Origin: Sunxiuqinia sp963678245
GTDB lineage: Bacteria > Bacteroidota > Bacteroidia > Bacteroidales > Prolixibacteraceae
Assembly (NCBI GenBank): GCA_965140765.1
Contig: OZ223309.1
Location: forward strand, 2,542,001-2,606,000
Direction of reading: 5' to 3'
Length of the DNA: 64,000 nt
The position numbers and the translations under genes are program-made. The notes beneath the pieces were generated by a model that did not search any database, was not told where the DNA came from, and worked only from the letters and a program-made list of their open reading frames with translations. Positions 1 to 9,922 of the stretch are shown here, piece by piece; position 1 is the first letter of the stretch; every line of letters starts with the position of its first letter.

Positions 1-2298
1 TCGGCCATCTTCAACCTCCGCTAATCTCAATAAAGCATCTTTATTGAAAGAATCATACGCATAGCCATTCAGCGGATCAACCCATTCTTCAGGGTTCGCC
101 ATATTTTCTTGTGTAGTTACTCCCTGGGGACGCACCCATGTAGGAGCTCCTTTGTTTGCTAAACGGATTTGCTCAGTTTCGACTCGTTTCTCACCCATAA
201 TTCCCGGCAAAATATCAACCAAACGATCCGGCAACAAAGCTCTTCTGGGAACTTCCTCTCCGGTAAACACGGCAATATCAACAACCGGGTTTCCTTTTTG
301 CAACTGGCGTTGGCAATTGGTTAGGTAGGAAAAAAAAGCACGGCCGGGTTTCCACCAGGTTTGATCGCGTTGAAAGTACGTTCCAATCTTATCCAGAGTC
401 ATTCCGGGCTTTCGATCGAGCCAAGGATTATGCGCATAAACATGAGGAACAATCCGATTGATTCCAACTGCAAAATTCCGATCAACAGTCGTTTTCAGCA
501 TTCCCGGGTGTTCATCCCAGTCGAGTCGTATTTCAGTAAAACTTTCGGCCTGAATAATCTTTTTTCCATAAACATGGGCAGCGGAAACAGCATCTAAAAT
601 ATCGTTTGGCTTGTCGTGAGAAGGACTACGAAACCAGAACTCCCCCATCGGAATATCAACTTCTTTAAAGTGCAGCATTCCATCTGTCACGCCCACCGGA
701 GCAACACTTTCGGCGGCAAACAAGCATCCTTTTGCATGAACTTCATCAACCAGCACCTTGTAAAAGTTATCATTAAACAGTTCGGCAACCGTTTTCCGAA
801 CATCAGCCAAAACCCGCTCCGAAAAATCACGACTCTGAATGGCAACGCCAGCCATGAGAGGTAAATAGGTCGTGATATCGTAACCTCTGCGTTTTTTAAA
901 TTCCTCCTGAAAAACCGGAGACCAATTCTGACTTCCACACTCCCAGCTATCAATCAGAAAATTCTTCAATACTTTTGGTGCGAGTTCCGGCCCTATTTGT
1001 CGGAAAGCTTCACCAAACCAGTGATCGAAATGAAACCGCACGACATCCGGACTAAACTTGTCGCATTCCAAGCCTTTTCCGGCACCTCCAACGTAGTTTT
1101 CATGACCGGTTGATGTGTGTCCCATCCGCAAGATCACCCATTTCCCATCAGGAACATTCCAATTCAAACGGCCATCAGCTTGTAGTGATTCGCTGATATT
1201 AATCAGTTGATCCTTTGAAACGCAGCCAGAAGCAGGTAACAGCCGATCATCCGTTTTAGAGCTGATTCGCCAAATGCTTCCATTCTTTCCTTCAAACTGA
1301 TGAATTTTAGCTTCTCCAGATAATTCCAGTCCTTTAATTCTGAGGGTTGGGCTCCACTTAGCATCATCCAAATCCTCAGCACCCGGCTCAGAACCATCGG
1401 GATCATAAACAAAGCGAAAATAGCGAGCAGTTGTCGGCTCAATCGTTTGAGTGGCATCAGCATCTAAATCCAACCAACCAGCGCGCGGAGGTATCAACCG
1501 GGTATGCCTTTTAAATTGAGTGCCATCATTGCTCGTTTCAATAATCAAACGATTCGACTGGTAATTATTCCAGCCTGTATTAATGACAACAGAATGACAG
1601 GTAAACGGCTCATCAAAAGCAAACTGAATCCAACATGGTTCATCGGTTGAAAACTGTTTGTCATTGTCTTTCTCTGCCAAAAACTGAAGATCTTTCCCTT
1701 TTAAACTGGTGGTAACAACAGGATGTAGATTATATGAGCTCATCCCTGCCCCATCAACATCCGGATAAGCAAACGTGGCGATGTCTTCATAATAATCTTC
1801 GTACATTTCAGGCTGGGGCAACTTGTCATTAAAGATTTGTGAACCATCAACAACCGTATCAGCCCAAACGACTTTCTGCATCGACATTTCGGGTGTAATC
1901 CATGGACCACCAGCACAGGTAAAACCGTCAGTTCCGTTCATTCCTAATTCCAGACCCAAACGATCGGCCTCACTCATCGCATGTTTTATCATTCCCCACC
2001 ATTCCGAAGATAAAGTCTCTACCGAAGGTTCAAATAAAGGGGGCTCAGTAACTCCGCGAATTGAAAAAATGTAAGCACCACCAAGTCCGGCACTTTTCAT
2101 AGCTTCTAAGTCAGCCGTAATTCCTTCTTTTGAAATGGCACCATGTATCCAGTGCCAAAAGACAAGTGATTTCGCATTTTCCTCTGCTGTTCGCTGCTCC
2201 AGTATGGGTTTCTTCGTTGAAGAAGAATTTGCACATCCTTGAAGCAGAATTGCTAAAATGGAAAAGATGACCACCTTATGAAGCTGTATGTTTTGCAT
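1..2298 (-). CDS. GH106-like alpha-L-rhamnosidase, lipoprotein, 3' end outside window
   Basis: I translated this from the minus strand; the reading frame stays open for 766 codons to base 1, so the C-terminus is missing (family members are usually around 1000 residues or more). The protein opens with a lipoprotein signal (LLQGC, lipidated Cys near residue 22), so it should be anchored in an envelope membrane. A segment near residues 43-75 (FWHWIHGAISKEGITADLEA) is typical of the GH106 rhamnosidase barrel, and a stretch around residues 190-260 looks like an inserted beta-sandwich of the F5/8 kind. GH106 enzymes release terminal L-rhamnose from pectic and other plant or algal glycans. It is the last visible gene of the operon, 20 bases after the LacZ-like gene. 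The family call is by recalled motif, not by search. Confidence 0.8.
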   Translation of the reverse strand, partial: MQNIQLHKVVIFSILAILLQGCANSSSTKKPILEQRTAEENAKSLVFWHWIHGAISKEGITADLEAMKSAGLGGAYIFSIRGVTEPPLFEPSVETLSSEWWGMIKHAMSEADRLGLELGMNGTDGFTCAGGPWITPEMSMQKVVWADTVVDGSQIFNDKLPQPEMYEDYYEDIATFAYPDVDGAGMSSYNLHPVVTTSLKGKDLQFLAEKDNDKQFSTDEPCWIQFAFDEPFTCHSVVINTGWNNYQSNRLIIETSNDGTQFKRHTRLIPPRAGWLDLDADATQTIEPTTARYFRFVYDPDGSEPGAEDLDDAKWSPTLRIKGLELSGEAKIHQFEGKNGSIWRISSKTDDRLLPASGCVSKDQLINISESLQADGRLNWNVPDGKWVILRMGHTSTGHENYVGGAGKGLECDKFSPDVVRFHFDHWFGEAFRQIGPELAPKVLKNFLIDSWECGSQNWSPVFQEEFKKRRGYDITTYLPLMAGVAIQSRDFSERVLADVRKTVAELFNDNFYKVLVDEVHAKGCLFAAESVAPVGVTDGMLHFKEVDIPMGEFWFRSPSHDKPNDILDAVSAAHVYGKKIIQAESFTEIRLDWDEHPGMLKTTVDRNFAVGINRIVPHVYAHNPWLDRKPGMTLDKIGTYFQRDQTWWKPGRAFFSYLTNCQRQLQKGNPVVDIAVFTGEEVPRRALLPDRLVDILPGIMGEKRVETEQIRLANKGAPTWVRPQGVTTQENMANPEEWVDPLNGYAYDSFNKDALLRLAEVEDGR

Positions 2299-2318
2299 AT
2301 TTGATTTCAAGAGCTAGT

Positions 2319-5300
2319 TCAAAATTTAATTTTCCGGGCTGTTTGACTGAGTTTTTCAGCCTTTAGCTGCGTTGGCAACAAGTAAAAACTGTAAGCATAT
2401 CGCTGAGCCGGTATTTGGTATTTCTCCAGTGGTGCCGCAACGTCCGACCAGCTGTCGTTTCCACCCACGCCCATTTGTATCAAATCAATATTGAGGGTAA
2501 TGAAACCAGCATCTTTTAGTTCATTCGTGTGCTTGGCCTTGTTGATATTTTGCTCTGTGTACGGCCAGGCACTCATGCTTAGCAGGCTATCGGCAACAAC
2601 CAACAACCCATTGGATTGTTGATCGGATAAATACATCCAGCGAACATCAGTTCGGTTACCATTTTCCTGCGGCATCACGTAAGGTTCCATGAACAGTTCA
2701 ATAGGCAACCGATAGATTTCCGCAGGAAAGCCTTCACGACGATCGATGTAGTTTTCGTAAAGCCCACGTCCGTACCAGGCAATCTGATCATAGCTTCTTT
2801 TAATTCCGCATTGCATGCCCACCTTTGGAATATTAGGCAAACGATCAAGCGGCTCCAACAGGTAGTTCACCTTTATAACACCATCGCCATTAACCTGATA
2901 GTTCACGGTAACAGTTGCCTTACCATCAACAAGTGAGTAGATGGCTTCAATAGCGACCATACCCTCCGATTTTTTCTCGGCAGTAAACGATTTCAGGTCT
3001 GGGGTAGCTTCGTACCATTCTTTCAATTTCTCATTAGGTCTCCATCCTCGTTCGTCATTATCGGTTAAAGGACGACTAAAGTTAGGAAGCAATGGACGAT
3101 ATATTTGCTCCACTTCTTTTAGTTTATATGAGGTAAGTGCACCATTGGCTTTATCAATCAGCAACTGAAAATCATCTCCAAATACCGAAATTGATTGATC
3201 GTCTTGTTTCATCCGAACGGTTGAAAACGTCTTCGCCTTGGTTTGGGTTTGAGGGATGCCGGTCAATGCGAATTGGTTCGAAGCCACTTCAAACCCGGCT
3301 TGTGCCCATTCCGTTGTCTGTGAGAGTAAAAAATGGATGTCCGCTAAATATTCCAGTCCGGCTTTAAATCTTGGTAAATAAGACGACAAGTCGATCAGCG
3401 TATCTTTGCCAGGAGCAAGATCAATGGTAGGCAGATCTACTGATTTAATAACGAGTCCGTCTTCTCTTATTTTTAACTTAACATCATAACCATCAATTGA
3501 TTGCACAGAATTCCGATTGGTAACTTTGATCAATGCCTTTTCAGCGTCTACCAACTCACATTCAACAGGCTGATAAACGTGCTTGCACTCGTAAATGGCA
3601 GGCTTTGGTCGCCCGTTGGAAGCAACAATCCCGTTGACGCAAAAATTGTTGTCGTTTAGCCGGGCTCCAAAATCGCCTCCATAACCAAAAAATTGGTTGC
3701 CCAACGAATCTGTTTTCAATAATCCCTGATCTTTATAATCCCAGATACAACCGCCAATCATTCGTGGTTGAGAGCGAATTTGATCCCAAAATTCTTTCAT
3801 ATTACCCGTTGAGTTCCCCATGGAATGAGCATATTCGCACCAAAAAATCGGGCGATTGTCCCCATTGTCCTGATTGACTAAAAGCGGCCCGGTATACAGT
3901 GCCGGATACATGCGACTGATCATATCCACGTAAGGTTCATCCAGAGGTGTTTGAATACGGTGTGAATGATCTTTCGGATAATCGGGATCACCAAACGGGA
4001 TGTAGCCCTCGGCATGCTGATCACCCATTGCCGGCTCGTAATGAATTGGGCGGGTAATATCAAAATCGTATGCCCACGCCGCCATCGAAGCCGTGGCAGG
4101 ACCACGGCCGGCTTCATTCCCAAGGCTCCAAAAAATGACACTCGGGTGATTCTTATCTCGCTCAACCATTCGAACAACCCGCTGCATATGTGCATTCAAC
4201 CATTTCGGATCATTGGCTAATTTCCCACCCAAACCGTGTGTTTCAAAATTGGCCTCGTCAATTACATAAAGGCCGTATTCATCACACAAATCATACAAAT
4301 ACGGATCATTTGGATAATGGCTCGTCCGCACACAATTAAAGTTGAATTGCTTGATTTGTTCGATGTCTTTTCGAATATCTTCTCTTGTAAGCGCCTTTCC
4401 CTTCACCGGATCATGATCGTGCCGGTTGACTCCATACAAATAGGTGACCTTTCCGTTGATCAGCAACTTACGATCATCCTCAGCAAACTCAATTTCGCGA
4501 AAGCCGACTTTGCAGCTTTTAGCTTCCAGCAAATTGCCATCATTATCTTTTAATGAAAGCACCAATGTGTATAGGTTGGGAACTTCAGCACTCCACTTCA
4601 GTGGATTTTCAACTTTGGTTTCCAACAAACCAAATTTCACATTATCCAAGCGAGGATAGGCTTCTGTTAAAATCTCCTCAGCTGATTTTATTAGTGCTTG
4701 CTCAAATACTTTATTGTTTTCAGGATCGTATAATTGTGCTTCGAGCTTGTAGCCTTTTATCGTGTCGCCGGTCAGGTTTTCCAAACGCGGACGAATGCTT
4801 AAAACCGCATCTTTGTAATCCTCATCCAAATTGGTTTGATAATGAAAATCAGCGATTCGCAACTTAGGTTCGGCCAGCAATAACACTTCGCGCTGAATAC
4901 CGCTTACATGCCAATGATCCTGATCCTCCAAATAAGCGCCGTCGCTCCATCGAATTACCTGAACCGACAGTTTGTTTTCACCTTCTTTTAAATAAGCCGA
5001 AATATTGAATTCGGAAGGGAGGAAGCTATCTTCGCCATAACCCAAAAATTGACCGTTCACCCATACCTTGAAGGCCGAACTGACGGCGCCAAAGTGCAAG
5101 GTTACATTCATATCGTTCCAATCGTCAGGAACCGTAAATGTCCGTTGATAGGAGCCGATTGCATTATAATCGTTCGGCACGTATGGCGGATTGATTGGAC
5201 GAAAAGGATAAACCGAACTTTTGTAAACGGGCTTGTCGTAACCTTTCAATTCCCAATTCGATGGCACATCTATTTTATCCCACCCCACAACACGAGATTT

Positions 5301-5609
5301 GTAAAAATCGCTGGGCGCATCGGCTGGTTTTATGGCAAAATTGAAATCCCACTCCCCATTTAAATTAAGGTAACGGGAAGTTTGCTCCCGATCACCAACC
5401 ACTGCTTCCGATTCAGTTTCAAAAGAATAGGACGTTGCACGAGCCAAATCTCTGTTTAGCTCAGTAATCTGCGGATCTTCCCATGGCTCCGTGTTGTAAA
5501 CATGCGGAACCGGAGGAATGGCTTCTGGCAATTCAATCAACCGTTGAGCAGAAGAACTTACCCCACAACTAAGAATCAAGACAAGTGCTAAAATTGAAAA
5601 TCTAATCAT
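2319..5609 (-). CDS. LacZ-type GH2 beta-galactosidase, secreted
   Basis: The 1096-residue protein has an N-terminal signal (residues 1-22, ending SSSAQ) and the full LacZ layout: sugar-binding jelly roll (about 70-245), immunoglobulin-like domains, a TIM barrel (about 375-690) and a C-terminal beta-galactosidase small-chain domain. The acid/base is E499 in SLGNEAGRG and the nucleophile is E592 in FWCEYAHSMGN, matching E461 and E537 of E. coli LacZ in context. The motif GVNRHDHDP starts the barrel. It probably removes beta-galactose, or another beta-linked sugar, from the operon's glycan in the periplasm. It lies 11 bases after the SDR gene. The exact linkage cannot be read from sequence. Confidence 0.9.
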   Translation of the reverse strand: MIRFSILALVLILSCGVSSSAQRLIELPEAIPPVPHVYNTEPWEDPQITELNRDLARATSYSFETESEAVVGDREQTSRYLNLNGEWDFNFAIKPADAPSDFYKSRVVGWDKIDVPSNWELKGYDKPVYKSSVYPFRPINPPYVPNDYNAIGSYQRTFTVPDDWNDMNVTLHFGAVSSAFKVWVNGQFLGYGEDSFLPSEFNISAYLKEGENKLSVQVIRWSDGAYLEDQDHWHVSGIQREVLLLAEPKLRIADFHYQTNLDEDYKDAVLSIRPRLENLTGDTIKGYKLEAQLYDPENNKVFEQALIKSAEEILTEAYPRLDNVKFGLLETKVENPLKWSAEVPNLYTLVLSLKDNDGNLLEAKSCKVGFREIEFAEDDRKLLINGKVTYLYGVNRHDHDPVKGKALTREDIRKDIEQIKQFNFNCVRTSHYPNDPYLYDLCDEYGLYVIDEANFETHGLGGKLANDPKWLNAHMQRVVRMVERDKNHPSVIFWSLGNEAGRGPATASMAAWAYDFDITRPIHYEPAMGDQHAEGYIPFGDPDYPKDHSHRIQTPLDEPYVDMISRMYPALYTGPLLVNQDNGDNRPIFWCEYAHSMGNSTGNMKEFWDQIRSQPRMIGGCIWDYKDQGLLKTDSLGNQFFGYGGDFGARLNDNNFCVNGIVASNGRPKPAIYECKHVYQPVECELVDAEKALIKVTNRNSVQSIDGYDVKLKIREDGLVIKSVDLPTIDLAPGKDTLIDLSSYLPRFKAGLEYLADIHFLLSQTTEWAQAGFEVASNQFALTGIPQTQTKAKTFSTVRMKQDDQSISVFGDDFQLLIDKANGALTSYKLKEVEQIYRPLLPNFSRPLTDNDERGWRPNEKLKEWYEATPDLKSFTAEKKSEGMVAIEAIYSLVDGKATVTVNYQVNGDGVIKVNYLLEPLDRLPNIPKVGMQCGIKRSYDQIAWYGRGLYENYIDRREGFPAEIYRLPIELFMEPYVMPQENGNRTDVRWMYLSDQQSNGLLVVADSLLSMSAWPYTEQNINKAKHTNELKDAGFITLNIDLIQMGVGGNDSWSDVAAPLEKYQIPAQRYAYSFYLLPTQLKAEKLSQTARKIKF

Positions 5610-5620
5610 TACTAATAAAT

Positions 5621-6385
5621 TTAATAACCAAAAGCGAGTGCGCCTCCATCAACCGAAAAATCCTGTCCATTTATGTACGTTGCAGCCGACGATGCTAAAA
5701 AGCCTATCACTGATGATAGTTCTTCGGGTTTACCAAATCGGCCTAAAGGTATTTTATTAAGAATCTTTTCGCGTCGATCATCATCCATGACCTGCTGACT
5801 CATCAATGAAGGAAACCATCCCGGAGAAACAGAATTTACCAGAATGTTTTGATTTCGCCATTCAACAGCCAAGCCTCTGGTAATACCCAAAACAGCTGCT
5901 TTACTCGAACTATAAGGCACCACTTCAGAGAAACCAAGATAAGAAGCCATGGATGAAATATTAATTACACGCCCAATATGTTTTGATTTCGAAAGAAATG
6001 GGAAAGCATGTTTACAGCAATAAAAGATGCCGTTTATGTTAACATCGTGAATTTTTCGCCATTCCTCATCTGCTATTTCCTGTACCGATTTTCGCATGGT
6101 AATTCCCGCATTATTGATCAGCACATCAATACCTCCTGACTCGCCAATCGCCTTCATCTTTTCTTCTACTTCTAACTCGTTGGTAACATCCATGCGATCA
6201 AACACCAGGGAATTGGGGAGTTCCTTTCGAAGATCAACTTTGGCTTCGCCTGTCCGGCTGAGAGCAACAACGCGCGCACCACATTCAGCCAATAGGATGG
6301 CCTGATTCAGGCCCAGTCCACTGGATGCTCCGGTTATCACTATTTGTAATCCGTCCAGCGAGAATAATTCCTGAATTCTGTCCAT
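5621..6385 (-). CDS. SDR-family NAD(P)-dependent dehydrogenase, probably acting on a sugar acid
   Basis: This is a classical short-chain dehydrogenase of 254 residues. It shows the cofactor motif TGASSGLG (18-25), NNAG (91-94), the active-site Ser near 144-145 and YxxxK as Y158/K162. There is no signal peptide, so it acts in the cytoplasm. The closest recalled relatives are gluconate/2-keto-3-deoxy sugar-acid dehydrogenases (KduD/IdnO type). Its start lies one base from the stop of the dehydratase gene upstream, which suggests translational coupling and a shared pathway: dehydratase makes a 2-keto-3-deoxy acid, SDR reduces or oxidises it. That pathway is inference. Confidence 0.85.
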   Translation of the reverse strand: MDRIQELFSLDGLQIVITGASSGLGLNQAILLAECGARVVALSRTGEAKVDLRKELPNSLVFDRMDVTNELEVEEKMKAIGESGGIDVLINNAGITMRKSVQEIADEEWRKIHDVNINGIFYCCKHAFPFLSKSKHIGRVINISSMASYLGFSEVVPYSSSKAAVLGITRGLAVEWRNQNILVNSVSPGWFPSLMSQQVMDDDRREKILNKIPLGRFGKPEELSSVIGFLASSAATYINGQDFSVDGGALAFGY

Positions 6386-6386
6386 T

Positions 6387-7463
6387 TCAGCTAATTTCGG
6401 TTAAACATTCGTCTTTAAAAGAAAATCCCCAACCTGGTCGATCATGCGGACCAGCCATTCCCTCTTTAATCACTAGTGGATGATCAATTAATGGATCAAT
6501 CCAGTCAAACGACTCAGCACCAGCTCCATTTGGTATAGTACACAACAGTGGGATATCGTAATCTTTGTAGTAGTGAGGTAAAACCGGAACATTAAAACTT
6601 CCGGCCAAAGCGGCACTATCTCGCCAAGCTTCCACTCCCCCAAGCCTCAGGATATCTGGCTGCCAAATGTCGATTGCATTACGAACAAGCAATTCCCTAA
6701 GTGGAAGTGATGAATACTCACGCTCTCCCATGGCCAATGAAATACCCGTCTGATTCCTCAGTAATTGAAATCCCTGAAAATCGGAGTGGTTGATAGGCTC
6801 CTCAAACCAAGTGATTTGTAGTCTCTGTGTAGCTTTTGCCAGCGATAAAGCCGAAGCAACATCCATACCCTGGTTGGCATCCATCATGATATTAATCTCA
6901 TTTCCAACAGCTTCCCTCACTAGCCGAAGTCGCTCTAAATCCTGTCTCCAGTCAGCACTTCCAACTTTAATTTTCACCGCTTTGAACCCACGATTTTTAT
7001 AATCAGTTACTTCATCAATCAATTCATCAATTGTGTAAGAAAGCCAACCTCCGCTTCCATAAATCGGAACCTCAGTTCTTGACGCCCCCAGCACTTTCCA
7101 AATGGGCTGCCCCAGTTTTTTACACCACGCATCCCACATAGCCATATTGTATGCTGCCTGCGCCCACCGATTAACACCTTCCAATCCAAAATACTCGTTG
7201 GCCTGATTGATCTTTTCAAAAACCTTAACCGTATTGAAAACATCTTCTCCAACAACCAACTGAGCAACATCTTGCAGTGCGCCTACAATGGCTTTTGGAC
7301 TGTATTGAAAACTTAAAAGATATGATTCTCCGATTATTCCAGTTTCAGTTTGAATTCGAAGAACAATGAATGAAATTTCAGTTAGCCTATGCGTTGCATC
7401 TGAAATAGGTTTTTTCAGTTGCGCCTTCGCTGAGAATAATTGATAGTCTTTAATTTTCGTCAT
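6387..7463 (-). CDS. Mandelate racemase/muconate lactonizing family enzyme, probable sugar-acid dehydratase
   Basis: This 358-residue enolase-superfamily protein has an N-terminal capping domain (about 1-125) and a barrel. All residues expected for the mandelate racemase subgroup are visible: K164 and K166 (KIK), metal ligands D195, E221 and E247, the D270-H297 dyad and E317. By chance the numbering equals that of Pseudomonas mandelate racemase. In this subgroup such residues abstract the proton next to a carboxylate. With glycosidases and an SDR as neighbours, dehydration of an aldonic or uronic-derived acid is more likely than racemisation. No signal peptide is present. Substrate candidates include rhamnonate, galactonate or fuconate, but none can be chosen from sequence. 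Confidence 0.88.
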   Translation of the reverse strand: MTKIKDYQLFSAKAQLKKPISDATHRLTEISFIVLRIQTETGIIGESYLLSFQYSPKAIVGALQDVAQLVVGEDVFNTVKVFEKINQANEYFGLEGVNRWAQAAYNMAMWDAWCKKLGQPIWKVLGASRTEVPIYGSGGWLSYTIDELIDEVTDYKNRGFKAVKIKVGSADWRQDLERLRLVREAVGNEINIMMDANQGMDVASALSLAKATQRLQITWFEEPINHSDFQGFQLLRNQTGISLAMGEREYSSLPLRELLVRNAIDIWQPDILRLGGVEAWRDSAALAGSFNVPVLPHYYKDYDIPLLCTIPNGAGAESFDWIDPLIDHPLVIKEGMAGPHDRPGWGFSFKDECLTEIS

Positions 7464-7479
7464 CTTGATAAATATTTTT

Positions 7480-9909
7480 CTAATTAGTCGTTCTAATCTC
7501 GATATTGGTCATTCCCAGTCCTTCCCCCGAAGCAGAAACAGCTATTTCACCGGCATCTTCCGTCGCTTGAACAATCAGCAAACACTTCCCATTAAAAGCT
7601 TTCCGATAGTTTGCCTTGAACGGTTCCAAACTTGCCTGGTAACCATTATCTACTCCGATATTAAATCCACTTCCAGTTATTTCAAAGTTGATCAGGTTAT
7701 CAGCATCAGGAACTAAGTTCCCATTTTCATCCAGCACTTTTACCGTGATAAATGATAAGTCGCTACCATCTGCCGAAATTGTATTCCTATCAGCAGTCAG
7801 TTCAATTTGACTAGGCTTTCCCGCAGTCTGAATTTCCTTTTCCATCACCTTTTCACCATCTTTATAGCTCACGGCTTTAATACTCCCGGGAGCAAAAGGA
7901 ACACGCCAAATCACATGAAACTGATCTTCCGGTTTGGATTTCCGTCCTTGAGATACGCCATTGACAAACAGCTCCACTTCATCGGCATTATTGTAATACG
8001 CCCACAGGTCGACCAACTGACCTTCATCCCAATTCCAGTGTGGAAAAAGGTGAAGCATGGTTTTATCAGTCCATTCGCTTTGGTACATGTAATAAACATC
8101 CTTGGGGAAACCACATAAATCAATAATTCCCAAATAGCTGCTTCGTGCCGGATACGGGTATGGTAATGGCTCACCAATATAGTCGAATCCCGACCAGATA
8201 AACATACCCGGAATGAACTCGTTGTTTTTAATCACAGCCCAGGTATCTTCATGAGTTGCTCCCCAATAAGCAATGGCATTATCGTACGAAGAGGCGGTAT
8301 AGTCGTCGTTCCCATCAAATGGCTGGTTGTAGGCTGGCGGCCAAACTCGCACGCTGTCCGATGGCATATCGTAATGTCCACGGGTGGAAAGTGCCGACAT
8401 ATTTTCTGACGCCAGCATGCATTCGCCCGGAAATTTCTCAGGAAAATCCAGGTAATCTTTATGCTTGTAATTAAAGCTCAAAAGATCTAAAACACCTGAT
8501 TTGTAAATGTTATTTTTCTCCGGGTCATTCTCGGTCAATGCACTGGTCACCGGCCGGGTTGTATCCAGTTCTTTCACGATAGCAGCCAACTCTCGGGTAA
8601 TGGCTATTCCGGTTGTATCAAACTGCTCAGGAATTTCGTTTCCAATGCTCCACGCAATAATGGAGGGGTGGTTGCGATCACGAAGCACCATGTCTTGCAA
8701 ATCACGAACATGCCATTCGTCCCAGTAAAGATGATAACCTTTCTTTGCCTTGGTTTTCTTCCATTCATCAAATGACTCATTAATTACCAGAAAGCCCATT
8801 TCATCACACAGATCCAATAATTCAGGTGCCGGTGGATTATGCGCCATTCGAATGGCATTGCAACCCATTCCCTTCAGAATCTCAAGCTGACGCTCCATCG
8901 CACGAGTATTTACAGCCGCTCCCAAAGCTCCCAAATCGTGGTGTTGATTCACGCCATAAATTTCAAGATGCTCACCATTCAAAAAGAACCCTTTGTCGGG
9001 CGTAAATTCAAACGAGCGAATTCCAAATGGCGTTTCATAACGATCAACCAACTCATCCTGCCAGTAAATTTCAGTAATTGCATGGTAACGAGTTGGCGAA
9101 TCAACCGACCAAAGTTTTGGTTTGGGAACTTCAACTATTTGAGACAGTGCGGAAATGGAATCAATGGCTTCTATCTGGCTGGTAGATTTTACAAGCGCAA
9201 CTCCTTCAGCATCAAAAATCGTGGTTTTCACATGAATGGGCTGAGCTGAACTGGTTGTATTTCGAACTTTAAGATCGAGTTTAACATGTGCCGATTCCGT
9301 ATTGATTTCCAGAGTTGTAACAAAGATTCCCCAATGAGCTACATGCACTGCTTGCTCGGGAACAAGCCACACATGCCGGTAAATACCCGACCCGGTGTAC
9401 CAGCGCGATGCTGGCTGAGCCGAATTATCAACTTTTACAGCAAGTACGTTTTGTTCGGCTTTCGCATTTAAATAAGGCGTTAAATCATATCGAAAAGAAA
9501 TGTATCCGAAAGGCCGCTTGCCAAGATAATGCCCGTTGATCCACACTTCGCTATTGCGCATCACCCCATCGAAATCGATGTAGTAATTTTCAGCTTTTGA
9601 CTCCGAATCAATCTTGAATGTTTTGCGATACCAGGCAATGCCTGTTGGTAAAGCTCCACCTTCCGGGTTTGCAGGATTATCTTTGCAGAACTCGCCTTCA
9701 ATGCTCCAATCGTGTGGTAAATTCAATGCCCGCCAATCCTGGTCATTATAATCAGGTTGAAAAGCCAGCGAATCATCGCCTAATTGAAACTTCCAGTCTT
9801 TATCAAAATTCTGGCGCGATTCGACCAAGTTATCAGAGCATGAAAAAAGTCCAATACTAATGGCCAAGCATGCGATAAGTTTTATGGTTGTTTTAAAATG
9901 GTTAGTCAT
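7480..9909 (-). CDS. GH2 glycosidase lipoprotein (beta-galactosidase/beta-glucuronidase type)
   Basis: This 809-residue GH2 protein carries a lipoprotein signal (GLFSC, Cys 24). It has the short GH2 layout: jelly-roll (about 30-185), immunoglobulin-like domain (about 190-300), TIM barrel (about 305-590) and C-terminal domains including DUF4982-like and invasin-like beta folds (about 620-809). The acid/base is E425 in WSIGNE and the nucleophile is probably E502 in LASENMSALSTRG, the pattern seen in Bacteroides BgaB-like enzymes. It differs from the LacZ-type neighbour in size and barrel motifs, so the operon encodes two distinct beta-glycosidases. It lies 16 bases before the dehydratase gene. 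Substrate is unknown. Confidence 0.88.
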   Translation of the reverse strand: MTNHFKTTIKLIACLAISIGLFSCSDNLVESRQNFDKDWKFQLGDDSLAFQPDYNDQDWRALNLPHDWSIEGEFCKDNPANPEGGALPTGIAWYRKTFKIDSESKAENYYIDFDGVMRNSEVWINGHYLGKRPFGYISFRYDLTPYLNAKAEQNVLAVKVDNSAQPASRWYTGSGIYRHVWLVPEQAVHVAHWGIFVTTLEINTESAHVKLDLKVRNTTSSAQPIHVKTTIFDAEGVALVKSTSQIEAIDSISALSQIVEVPKPKLWSVDSPTRYHAITEIYWQDELVDRYETPFGIRSFEFTPDKGFFLNGEHLEIYGVNQHHDLGALGAAVNTRAMERQLEILKGMGCNAIRMAHNPPAPELLDLCDEMGFLVINESFDEWKKTKAKKGYHLYWDEWHVRDLQDMVLRDRNHPSIIAWSIGNEIPEQFDTTGIAITRELAAIVKELDTTRPVTSALTENDPEKNNIYKSGVLDLLSFNYKHKDYLDFPEKFPGECMLASENMSALSTRGHYDMPSDSVRVWPPAYNQPFDGNDDYTASSYDNAIAYWGATHEDTWAVIKNNEFIPGMFIWSGFDYIGEPLPYPYPARSSYLGIIDLCGFPKDVYYMYQSEWTDKTMLHLFPHWNWDEGQLVDLWAYYNNADEVELFVNGVSQGRKSKPEDQFHVIWRVPFAPGSIKAVSYKDGEKVMEKEIQTAGKPSQIELTADRNTISADGSDLSFITVKVLDENGNLVPDADNLINFEITGSGFNIGVDNGYQASLEPFKANYRKAFNGKCLLIVQATEDAGEIAVSASGEGLGMTNIEIRTTN

Positions 9910-9922
9910 TGTTAATTGTTAT

